Shown here in pieces: positions 55,055 to 64,000 of a stretch of DNA of 64,000 bases. Positions within the stretch are counted from its first letter, which is position 1. Every line of letters begins with the position of its first letter. This stretch comes from Lithospermum erythrorhizon. Its lineage: Eukaryota; Streptophyta; Magnoliopsida; Boraginales; Boraginaceae. The notes below the pieces were generated by a model. The model saw nothing but the letters and a program-made list of their open reading frames with translations. It had not been told where the DNA came from and searched no databases. The DNA is taken from the NCBI GenBank assembly GCA_019722365.1, contig JADFUC010000817.1, forward strand, positions 1 through 64,000, read 5' to 3'. Both the position numbers and the translations under genes were made by a program.

Positions 55055-57484
55055 TGCAATGAGTAGGACCAGGGAATAAATAATTCGATGATAATAATAA
55101 TGCTAGTAATTTTTAGCGAATTACATTTATAATTTATTAGTTTTGCTATGGAAAAGTTTTATCTTTGGAATGGGGTTCGTTGAGATTTAGAAATGCGATA
55201 GCGTAGAAATTAACCCGAAACCAGACTGAAGTCTTTAAATATCTATCCATACTTATCTTCCGCATCATCACGAAACCTTCATCGTCTTCCTGCGTCTCCT
55301 CGTAAAGGCCCGGATTTATACATAAATTTCGCTGTTAATTTCTCCTTGGGTTTGTCGCTCCCGAACTCGAGGTGTTGTGAATCATCGTTCATACATTCTT
55401 CTCTTGAGTTAAGGTGTAGTTCAGTCACTATATTTCTTGGTTTGTTCGTTGACTTTTAGTTGACACTATAATTCCATTTATGGTAAATCTGATGGTTATG
55501 GGTTAGTGTATATAAGAGTGATGAATTCATGATTTTAGAGATTAGTTTGAGGATGTTATGGTCGAGTTGACTTGGATGACTTTTGAGATTGATATTTTTA
55601 TAAGACTTTAAAAGGTGTAGGGAGTTTAACTTGGGACCTTATTGTAGTTGTTGTGATGTTAAATTGGTTATTTAAGATTCAAAGGAGTTAGGTTAAAGTC
55701 ATTAATTCAGATTTAGGTTTGTAATTGATATTTTGGAGTATAGGTTATTAAAGGACCTAGCGATTAAGCCCAGAATGACTATAAGTTGACTTGTAATGAT
55801 AAAAATAATAAGATGGAGATTTTAGCGGGGGATGGATTTGGTTGTGTCCGATGGGATTATAATTCGATAGTTTACCCGTCATGTTTGACCGTTTAGAAAT
55901 CATTCGATTAGAGTTGGTAATGTTTGTTCAAACGTAATTCTTGATCTTAGTTCTTGAGTATACTTTAAAGGTGTTGTTAGGCCTTGACCCGGGAAGGGGG
56001 CACGTTCCGTTATCGGAGTAGAGGTGAGTACTTATCTCGCGGGTGTTACCTTACGTAGTACTTTAAATTGTGTGAACATGTTATTGTGAATACTGATTAT
56101 GTAGAGAGCGATATACATGTAATTGTTGTATGATTATGTGTGATTCATTTGTGAGCCGTGAGTATGGTTATGTGATTATATTTATAAGCGTTGAAGATTG
56201 CTTGAGGTAAGTAATAGCTTGAACTCCAAGCATATTTCGTTGCGCCTTGTAAACGCTTTATTTGTATTCTGGCCTTTTGTGACACTTATGTATTCTGTGG
56301 CCTTGTCGATTGTTATGTATTTCTATGGCCTTGTGGTGTGTTTGACTTACGATTGTGAGATATTTTGGTTGTGTCTTGGATATTGTTTGGGATTAGAGTA
56401 GATGGTTATTGAGAGGTGATGGTTAGAGTATGTATGTCTTGAGGTGACTTGAGTATTAGGATATGACCAGAATTGGGATGGTTATGGTTAGGTGGCTCTT
56501 TAAATAGATTATTAATGTATCGACTTTATACGTGGGTATAAAAGCGTTGTTTATCGACTTTATGCGGTAAAGTATCGGCGTTGTTTATGTTTTATCACGT
56601 CAAATTATAAGGCGTTAATGTCTCAGCTTTATCGTCGGGACAAAGCATTGATAATATCGACTTTATACGTAGGTATAGGCGTAAGAGCGTTATCGACTTT
56701 ATATGTAGGTATCAGCTTATACGTCGTATAGGCGTTGTAGGTCGTGAGTTGAAACTTATATCATGAGATTAAATCAGATAATCTCCATTAATCAAGCAAT
56801 TGGCCTTCAATATAATTTAAGTCTATGGCTATATTCGTATAGTTTGGTGTGATTTTATTTGTTGGTGTATTCATTGAGACCACATATTCTATGTTATGCC
56901 ATGTGATGTATGAAATTTTCTTTGAAAGTATAAATATAGCTGTGGTAGTCAGGTTATATATCTATATATATATATGCGTATTTGAATCCTATGTTAATTT
57001 GTTGTGTGTTATGGTTTAAGTTCACCACAGTGTTAAGTTTCGGTAAACCGCGATACACCCCTTTTCATTTTAGGCGACATTGTTTGTGCAGTTAGTGGAT
57101 TGAGCCAAGAGGTTTGGAGTTTTGTTCAGGAGTGACTGGGTGAGCATCGGGTGAAGGTCTCAGCGATGCGGTTTTGATGTGTTGTCAAATGTTTTGATTG
57201 TTGTACTTTATTTTCAAACTTTAGCCTTGTCGGCGATTGTCATTTTGTATTATAGTACGATGCCTGCTCTTTTGTAGCCTTGCCGGCGTACTATTTAATT
57301 AGGATATGTTGTATATGTGAGGAGTTGGTTGGATTTAGATATCACGATGGTGTAAATTTTTTAAAAATGTGATTATTTTAGAAATATTATATGTAATCTA
57401 TATTTTGAATTAGATCATGGTTTAATTCTTGTGTTCGGATTATAATGACTCACTTACACCAGGCGGCCGACCATCAGAGATACA
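55055..57484 (+). mobile_element. Family-B LTR, forward (copy B3)
   Basis: Lies between protease and RT of one Gypsy element. It is the reverse complement counterpart of B1/B2: a CGAATTACATTTATAATTTA block near the start (55118) and a CACCACAGTGTTAAGTTT block (57022) match both. The end GGCGGCCGACCATCAGAGATACA (57462-57484) replaces the family end. No genes inside. Exact start and TSD are not resolvable by eye. The frame at 56198-56401 is chance. Confidence 0.65.
56510..56760 (+). repeat. Minisatellite in family-B LTR B3
   Basis: About six units with ATCGACTTTATACGTAGGTAT and GGCGTTG. This is the forward counterpart of the GTATAAGGCC arrays in the reverse copies, but with a diverged core. 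Confidence 0.65.
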
Positions 57485-57489
57485 TTTCA

Positions 57490-58170
57490 TGGTCGAAGAA
57501 AGGTTGTGTTAGGTTTCTGGCGTATGTAGTGACTTGGAGAGAGGAGGCAGATTGGAGGATGTTCGTGAGTATGTTGATGTTTTCTGACGAGGATGCCGGG
57601 TTACCGTAGCGAGGGAAATAAATTTTCATTAAATTCCAGTCTGGCGCCGATTTCTGTGCAGCAGTATAGAATGGCTCCGGCGGTGAGAAGGATTGAAGAC
57701 TTCAGTTATAGGAGCGCTTGATAAGAGTTGGTTGATGTTTCCATTAGAGATGCGCGATCTTGTTTTGAAAAAGAAGGATGAGTACGTTGAGGTTTGTATA
57801 GACTACGAGCGGTGAATAAGGTATTTATCAAGAACCGTTATCCATTGCCGAGGATAGATGATGCAATTTGAGGGATGCCAAGGTGTTTTTCGAATTGATT
57901 TGAGATCGGTTATCACCGGTTGAGATCAAGGAGGTGATATTAAATCGCATTTCGATCGATATGGGCAGCTATGAGTTTTATGGTGATTCATGCTAACATT
58001 CATGGAATTCATGAATCGGGTGTTTCGGGAGTTTGGATAAGCTACGTGATTATGTTCATTGACATTCGGTTACTTTCGGTGGCAGGGAGGAGCCTTGGGC
58101 GGCTTGTGGGTAGTGAGGCAGTGCAATGTTGTAGCTTCGGTTCACCAAGTGTGAATTACGGTTGGCGATG
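57490..58170 (+). pseudogene. Chromodomain-type Gypsy reverse transcriptase, decayed
   Basis: Motifs in shifting frames: RKKGCVRFLAYVV (about 57495), QQYRMAPA (about 57660), LKKKDEYVEVCIDYE (about 57765-57805) and FIKNRYPLPRIDDA (about 57825-57865). RFDLRSVITG-like text (about 57895) and VFREFG..YVIMFID follow. The catalytic FIDD is FIDI (58056-58067). It continues the gag/protease at 53360-55054 across the family-B insertion. Confidence 0.7.
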
Positions 58171-58760
58171 GGCCATGTTGTAATTGATCGTATTTGTGTG
58201 GATCACTTAGATGGTGTGAGCTTTGAATAGCGGGAGCGACTAGGTGTGACTGAGTTCTTGGGTTTGGATGATATTCTGGGGAGGTTTATTGACTAAGTTG
58301 ACCGGGAAGGGTGTTCCACTTTATTTGGGATAAGGATTGTGAGGCTGTTTCAAAGTTGACTAGTGACTCTTTTTGAGTTTTTGGCCTTACCGTCAGTTTG
58401 AGGGCTTATGTGATCTGATGCGTCATGTCGGTGGTTGGGTTGATAAATGGGAAGTGATTACTTATGCTTCTCGGCCATTTGAAGAACCATGAGTACAATA
58501 CTACGATCTTGGGAGTGCTTGTGATGAGTCTTTCTTATTGAAGTTGTGGGCTTTGTGTGGGGTTAGATGCGATTTTCGCGATGACAAAGTATAAAGTACC
58601 TCTGTCAGCGACTTCTGATGTGACTATCAGTATCGCGGCCGAAAGTCAAATGTAGTAGTAGATGCTCGCTGGAAGCGGAAGGTAGAAAAGGAGCAAAAGA
58701 CAGAAATGAAGCAACTTGGAGTTGATCTTGAGGTTAGTACTTGATGGTGAGTTGTTGGCT
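58171..58760 (+). pseudogene. Gypsy RNase H region, decayed
   Basis: Recognisable pieces are GKGVPLYLG-like text (about 58305), VITYASRPF (about 58455) followed by RTMSTILR in another frame (the usual 'QLKNHExNYPTHDLELAAV'), and an SRPKVKCSSRCSLEAEG-like block (about 58640). Stops and frameshifts throughout. Confidence 0.5.
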
Positions 58761-58829
58761 CGTGAAGTTCGACTGTACTCTTTTGATCGAAGTATCTTGG
58801 AAGCCCCGGCCAAAAAGTGAAAGTACGGA

Positions 58830-59136
58830 GATCATTAAAGAAGTGAAGGTGAGTGGAGGTAAGTTCGCGGTTGATGATAGTGGAGTTTTGAGGATGAGTT
58901 AAGGGTATAATAAGGAGTTGGAAGAAGGAATTCTTGATGAGGCTGTAATGTTCCTTATAAAGTATGCATCAATTGAATGCGAAGATGTATCGGGACTTGA
59001 GATTGGTTTTATTCGTGGCCGGGATGAAGAGAGGATTGCGAGTTTGTGGCGAGGTGATTGGTTTGTCAGTGTGAAAGTGAGCATAGGCATGCAGGTTTAA
59101 CTAGTGCTTCAGGTTCTAAATGTTGAACATCAAAGC
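58830..59136 (+). pseudogene. Gypsy integrase N-terminal zinc region, truncated
   Basis: GYNKELEEGILDEA (about 58900-58945) is the integrase start. It is followed in other frames by MYRDL-like and FVAGMKR-like text and KVSIGMQV (about 59070). The catalytic core, C-terminus and chromodomain are missing, and LTR sequence starts at about 59137. Confidence 0.6.
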
Positions 59137-60843
59137 TTGCTGAACCCCCGTTTTGTGTTGGCGAAAATTTCCCTAAGGGAAAATAAGAAATTGCTCCTCA
59201 TTTTCTCTTCCATTGTTGCTCGAGCTCTATAAATTTGTTGAACATCTTACTCTCGTAAATGCTTACCCTGTGAAGGTTTGAAGCTTTGTGATATTTTCTT
59301 AGAGATTACGGAGAGTTGACTTTTAGTTTGACTTTTTGTTGACTTTGAATTTTTGGGACTTTAAATGCTATAGAGTTTCATCTAAGCATGGATTAAGTGA
59401 TTTAAGTGGAGAGTTATAATGACTTTTTGGGGTTGAAATATGTGTTCCTAATTTGAGAGTTGACTTTTCCCAAATTCCTTTAATTTATTATGATGTTGTT
59501 GAACTTTAATATAGTTGTTTTGGACTATAAGTTTTGACTTTTATGTGGATTAGTATAGTTATGTTGATTTGAGTTGGGTAAAAATTAATTTTAATTCGAT
59601 TAAATATTGTTATAAAGGGATAAATTAGTTGAGAAATGAGTGGTTAGAAAAATGATTTTAGGTTGATTAAAATTGGTTAAAAATGTTAGTATTTTGGTTA
59701 GGTGTTGGTGATTATGGGGCTTAGTCGGGATGGTTCAGAGTCGTCATTTTAATTGTCATCTAGCAAGTTATTAATCTATCTTAGTTGGCAATTTGTAACT
59801 AAAATGAACAGAAAAAAGTTAGGAAATTGAATTAAAATTGGAGTTAAAATAGTAAGTAAGTTAATTTAGTTGATCGAGTGTTTCTCCTAGTTAGGGCGTG
59901 GAAGAATACGAAGAGTATATTATATTCTTGTCGCGTGATGAAATTATATAGGTGTAGTCTTCTAATTGGCAGATGTATATATCTACATGTATTTTTGTGT
60001 TGATTATGGTTGAATATGAATTCTTTATTTGGCTATTAGGTATGGTTGTTGTTTTTGATTGTGTCGTGATAGGATAAGTGGTTTCGGGCAGTTTGGTCAT
60101 TTGGATGAGTTGATGATGTATGTTGAGTTGTATTATCACATTGAATTGCCTTTATCACCTCGGTATAAGTGTGGTGTTTTGCTCGTGCCTCGTTACGAGG
60201 CGTTGGTAGCAATAGAGCGGGCATAGTTTTGTCCCTGCGAGGTTGAGGTTGATTATATGCGCGTCGTTGCGAAATCAGTTTATGAGTGAGTTGATTGAGT
60301 GTTTAGGGTGGGATTCGAATGTTGAGTTGATTGAAACACATTTAGTTGTGGGCTCGAATGTTGGGATTGGTGATTTGATTGTCCTTTATCGGTATGTATG
60401 TTTAGTTGACGAGCCTATAAATTTATGCATTTGATAATAGATTCACTAATGACATATACCATGGCCTTCGTTGTATAACATTAAAGTATCTCATCATCAC
60501 TATCTGAAACTAATTATTTTAATTACACTAAGCGAGAGTGTCGAATGCATTCAGGAGTGATAGTGCCTTAGGTTCGGGATTCCTACATTTGTTGTGATTC
60601 GATTTGATGAGTTGTATGTTGATATTTTGTACTTTGGTGGAATTGTTGTATATAGGTTGTATTGTGTGGTTAGGAAACGCCATGATGGATCGTTTTCTTA
60701 AATTTTCGGATATATTTTGTTTTATTGGGTTATTTCAGGACATGTGTCTTTTAAATTTTGAGTCAACCATCGACTTGGTGACTCTTGTGTCCAGGATTTG
60801 GATAATTCTAACTTGAGCGGCCGACCTAGAGCGGCACGACCTA
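59137..60843 (+). mobile_element. Family-C LTR, 5'-truncated
   Basis: Begins inside the LTR (GTTTTGTGTTGGCGAAAATT, matching 51135-51155) and follows the 50939-53210 copy in order to GAGCGGCCGACCTAGAGCGG near 60835. The first 200 bases and the polypurine tract are missing together with the end of pol, so one deletion spans the pol-LTR junction. It is very close to the 5' LTR in its first half. Confidence 0.7.
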
Positions 60844-60845
60844 AG

Positions 60846-61151
60846 CGAGTAAATGACAACAACTTCTTGAATATATTGGTACAATCAATTCAGCTCCTTG
60901 CAAATATTTTTGTTAGCCTGCGCATTCAAGATGTTTCTTATTAAGTAGACCTGAAATCGAGATAGAACACTTGTTGCGCATGTGAGGCGAGAATAAAAGG
61001 ATCATCTTTTGACCGCGTATGCTTCTTTTTATCTGCGCGTCACAATTGCTTGAAGTGCTTTCATCCACTCTTGGAGTCAGACTTGATGATACGTGAATAA
61101 GATAACCGTTTCATTTTGATTTTTTTTCACCCTAAACCCAGCAGTCATGGC
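60846..61151. other. Non-LTR upstream region of the GRF relic
   Basis: No coding region and no LTR text recognised. It is treated as the promoter side of the pseudogene at 61233. Confidence 0.35.
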
Positions 61152-61161
61152 CTATATATTT
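61152..61161 (+). promoter_or_regulatory. TATA box of the GRF relic
   Basis: CTATATATTT lies 81 bases before the ATG at 61233. The leader is pyrimidine-rich. Confidence 0.45.
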
Positions 61162-61232
61162 AACTCACTTATTTCACATCCTTCCTCCGTATTTTCTCAC
61201 GTCTCGATTATTCAAAGCTTTAGCCCTCGAAA

Positions 61233-61570
61233 ATGTCTGAAATTGAGAATCTTCGGCTCAACTTTGAAGGAATAGAAAAAGAAGTAGTTAGGTGTAATTG
61301 CAGGTTCGTTTGTCATCCGATCACTTCGTGGAAGAATGGTGGTCGATGATTTGTAAAGTACCCGAAGTTAAAATTCGGTTGCGGATTTTGGACATGGAAG
61401 GATCCGATTTTTCTGATAAGAGATAAGACAATTATCTTGGGTCTCTAAAAAATTGTATCAAAATAGAAGTTCAAATTGCTAATTTGAGAAGATTAGTCAA
61501 GATTCTTATAATTTTAATTGTGTTTGGAATAGTATTTGTATCAATTCTTTCCAGGCATGTAGCAGTTTAA
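61233..61570 (+). pseudogene. GRF-type zinc-finger/membrane-anchor protein, disabled
   Basis: ATG 61233 opens a frame with a short leader, then RCNC at residues 20-23, SWKNGGR at 32-38, a TGA at 61347-61349 where the family has a second Arg, and FVKYPKLKFGCGFWTWKDP. This is the layout of the plant GRF zinc finger (CxC..GRRFxxC....GCGFFxWxD). The third zinc ligand is Tyr (FVKYP). A second stop (61446-61448) is caused by a one-base deletion. In the shifted frame the protein would continue with a Leu/Ile-rich helix and a hydrophobic membrane segment (around ILIILIVFGIVFVSIL), ending at TAA 61568-61570. Plant GRF proteins of this length with a C-terminal coiled coil or membrane segment are common and of unknown function. 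Two nonsense lesions and a lost zinc ligand argue for a pseudogene; a sequencing error could explain one lesion but not all three. Confidence 0.75.
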
Positions 61571-61713
61571 CTATAATTAATAGATAGATTTTTTTCAAGA
61601 ATAATTTTTAAGGTTTTTTAAATACCTACTAATTAATTCATTTGACTACATCAAATATATTTTAATTAGTTAAACATTATATATATTAGGGTGTTATTTA
61701 GTAATAATCTATT

Positions 61714-61972
61714 TCAGGTAGCACGTGTGACGTTTTAGTGGCAGAAAAAAACAAAAAGTCACTGTAATGTCAACGTCACTAGATTTGTTTTTAAATATTA
61801 CATAGAGTAATAGTTCTAAAATTTATAATAATTTAATAATCATTTTGCAACAATAAATTGTTGTTATTATATAATATATATATTAATTGTTATTTAAAGT
61901 GTCAGTTCATGCAGGTGTGATATTTTAGTGGCATTATTGAGCAGCGTCACTATGATGTCATAGCAACGGAAT
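61714..61972. repeat. Two related hairpin units with TTTTAGTGGCA
   Basis: Unit 1 (about 61714-61778) and unit 2 (about 61908-61972) each contain CAGGT...GTG(T)GA, TTTTAGTGGCA, then GTCACT and a TGTCA end. The GTGA...AGTG and CACT...TCAC parts can pair within each unit. About 130 AT-rich bases separate them. Subterminal repeats of CACTA-type transposons look like this, but I saw no terminal CACTA. Confidence 0.5.
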
Positions 61973-62084
61973 GTCAATTTTTAATTATTGAAGAATCACA
62001 TTGAAATAACATGAAATAACATAACCTGATGTTGATGAAGCCCGCGTTATTATTATGTTTTAGCACGTTAAATCGAGACAAAAA

Positions 62085-62355
62085 TGTAACGATACGCCCC
62101 GGGTAGGCCCCCGAGGTTGGAGATAAATGCATCGACGCACGAACACGAGTCACCCATTACAACCTAGGCCAGTGAATGAAAGGAGAAAAATACAAAGTGA
62201 CTGCGCCCCGGATGTTGATCTAAAACTGACAAAATTATTATAACACCGATTTCTTCAATCATTACAAATGCATACTCTGACATGTTTCAAATATAATTGA
62301 CCTGACAAGGTATACCTTGAATCTTGTTAAGGAAATCCACAATACAGAACCGTGG
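62085..62355 (-). mobile_element. Family-D LTR fragment, reverse
   Basis: Starts TGTAACGATACGCCCCGGG and then ACGAACACGAGTCAC, which also occurs near the end of family-B LTRs (31879-31893). The fragment is about 270 bases and ends where forward LTR text starts. Confidence 0.5.
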
Positions 62356-62880
62356 GAAATAACCCGTCGCCTAAGTGATTAAATTCTCTATATGTACGGT
62401 TGGTGGTAGGACCTGATGGTAACAATAATTTCGGAATAAAAGGTATTCTTTGAACTAATTATTTGATGAGTAATTTTATGTCTCTAGAGATAACACATTG
62501 AAATTATTTTCATTAGAATATAATAAAAGATATGCCTAGTATAATTAAGAATGCTTGAGGTGGAAGTGTTGGTAATAAATATAGTGGAATTTGAAGTGTT
62601 AGGGTAAAGTGAGAATTAATTTGGTTGACGTACAAGGATGGGTCACTTGTGAATATGAGAATAAGTTAATGAATCTTGTTGTCCGACGTGGAGTATGAAT
62701 ATGAGAGAAGAAGAGAATATATTGGAAATTTCCTCTTGATGGGTACTAAGGGGATTAAGGATAAGCTGAAATGGAAAATTTTTTCCTTATTGATGTTGTA
62801 ACTGATTGAGCGATTGTGTAAGGTTATGATCATCACAAGAGCGTGCTTATACGTTTGTACATCTGAAATATTGGAAAAAT
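62356..62880 (+). mobile_element. Family-D LTR start, forward, truncated
   Basis: GGAAATAACCCGTCGCCTAA then GTGATTAAATT matches TGAAACAACCCATCACC and the following bases at 63832. The rest is AT-rich and too eroded to assign. Confidence 0.45.
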
Positions 62881-63650
62881 GGGTATTGGTGAAATTTAGT
62901 GTGGGAGTACTCTATTAGTAGATATAAAGTTGGATTTAATGTAGCTAGGAAATTTGGGATGAGTAGAGAGATTGTAGAGTTTGTGGCGAGGTGTTTGATT
63001 TGTCCGCAGGTGAAGATTGAGCATAGACACCCTGCAGGTTTGTTGCAGCCACTTCCGATTCTTCAATGGACGTGGGAGAACATTATCATGGATTTCTTAA
63101 TTGGAAGAACTTACTAAATCGTCGAGGGCGTAGCAGATTGAATTTGGGTGATCGTGGGCAGTTATTTGAAATGCTCACCTCACTACCGATTAAATAGGCA
63201 AAGTGGACACGAGAGGCTAGCGAGATGTATGTTGATGATTGAGATTCCGTGGGGTTTGTTCGATTATCTCAGTAGTGCGAGATTTGCCAATTTTGGAGGG
63301 TTTCAGAGGCGTTGGGAACCCGGAGTTAATTTAGTACATTTTTTTCATCATGAGACGAGATAGGCAATCGGAGAGGACAGTGGGACTTGGAGGATAATAA
63401 GCCGAGGTGTGTTGAGTTTGTTAGGGAGTTGGGATGGTTAGAGATGGAGTTCGCGTATAATAATAGTTTTCATGATAGTATTGAGATGGCACCATTTGAG
63501 GCGTTATATGGGTGGCAGTGTCGGACTCCAGTGAAGTGCGAGAGAAGAAAGTTTATGGTTCTGAGTTAGTTGAAAGGTCGATTGGGCCGAGGATCAAGTT
63601 GATCTAATGACACACAGCGGCTCAAGGCAGGCTGAAGAAATATGTTGATA
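62881..63650 (+). pseudogene. Chromodomain-type Gypsy integrase, decayed
   Basis: The frame to 63117 contains REIVEFVARCLICPQVKIEH and then RHPAGLLQPLPI and WENIIMDFLIGRT, the end of the zinc-binding HHCC region and the start of the catalytic core. Core text continues in other frames: LPIKxAKWTREASEMYVDD-like (about 63185-63240), EALGTRS (about 63305), DRQSERTVGLGG (63359-63394), MEFAYNNSFHDSIEMAPFEA and LYGWQCRTPV (63456-63540), and GSELVERS (63558-63581). It is less decayed than the other integrases here. Confidence 0.75.
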
Positions 63651-63816
63651 TTCGCCCGAGTAGACATGTTTTGAAGTGTCGATATCAGGTGTTCGAGATA
63701 TCTCCATGGGAAGAGGGTATCACGGTTTGGAAGGGACTTTTACATATTTGTATGATTGTGTTGCATTATGTGGTCTTTCGCGGTTGTGTGTTGAAAAATT
63801 TTGAGGCGAAATTTTT

Positions 63817-63831
63817 ATTAGGTGGAGTAGG
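63817..63831 (+). other. Polypurine tract before 3' LTR
   Basis: ATTAGGTGGAGTAGG directly precedes TGAAACAAC, with TTGAGGCGAAATTTTT before it, the same arrangement as at 37970-38005. Confidence 0.65.
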
Positions 63832-64000
63832 TGAAACAACCCATCACCTAGCGATTAAATTATATTATATGAGGCTAAGATAACACATCAAAATATGTAG
63901 TCTTAAATCTTTAAATCTCATTATTTGAGGCTATAGTTGACTATTTATTACTTTGACTTTTATATTTGACTTAGATCTTGAGCTTTATTATGTAATAGAA
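63832..64000 (+). mobile_element. Family-D 3' LTR, runs off the window
   Basis: Starts TGAAACAACCCATCACC after the polypurine tract of the integrase-bearing element. Only 169 bases are inside the window. Confidence 0.65.

Overview
The window reads as nuclear DNA of a flowering plant, most likely a eudicot. It is AT-rich and packed with plant-type LTR retrotransposons: chromodomain (Tekay/Del-like) Ty3/Gypsy, Tat/Ogre-like Ty3/Gypsy and Ty1/Copia. It carries one intact-looking small plant cysteine-rich secreted-peptide gene and a relic of a plant GRF zinc-finger gene. I see no bacterial operons, rRNA, tRNA or CRISPR array. All coordinates of decayed elements are approximate unless a target-site duplication (TSD) is given. 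LTR families are named here A, B, C and D for convenience only.

Layout. 1-3690 is AT-rich and gene-free. 3690-9850 is a reverse-oriented family-A LTR broken by two further insertions: a second family-A LTR (4081-5233, TSD ATTCA) and a family-B LTR (5829-8437, repeat TACTACT on both sides). 9850-12050 is AT-rich DNA plus a promoter-bearing LTR-like repeat. 12060-14175 is the only genic island: an 80-residue secreted cysteine-rich peptide gene (12732-12974), with a duplicated tail in its 3' flank and a 550-bp foldback element just downstream.

14186-17940 is a decayed Tat-like Gypsy element (LTR, PBS, gag, protease, RT). 17940-27003 is an AT-rich, reverse Copia-type element without recognisable genes, split by a family-C Gypsy (19909-24938). 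27006-29375 holds a reverse LTR piece and a second Tat/Ogre-like gag. 29376-31304 is a Copia LTR with PBS.

31350-37800 is a chromodomain Gypsy gag-pol split by a family-B LTR. It runs into a family-A LTR (38006-42991) that is itself split by a reverse family-A LTR. That LTR is followed directly by another PBS and gag (43143-43960). 43985-47203 is a family-C LTR split by another family-C LTR.

47204-50938 is not LTR-derived as far as I can see and contains a minus-strand region with two phase-compatible exons. 50939-60843 is a further Gypsy (LTR, gag, protease, [family-B LTR], RT, RNase H, integrase start, truncated LTR). 60846-62084 is a second small non-LTR island with the GRF zinc-finger pseudogene. 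62085-64000 is family-D Gypsy debris with an integrase and the start of a 3' LTR.

The genes here do not form a pathway. The retroelement genes are all inactivated by stops and frameshifts. The host content is the cysteine-rich peptide gene, the GRF relic and possibly the spliced minus-strand remnant. The best leads are the peptide gene with its duplicated alternative tail, the foldback element with a G-rich loop beside it, the GRF relic, the two-exon remnant, and the dated order of nested insertions.
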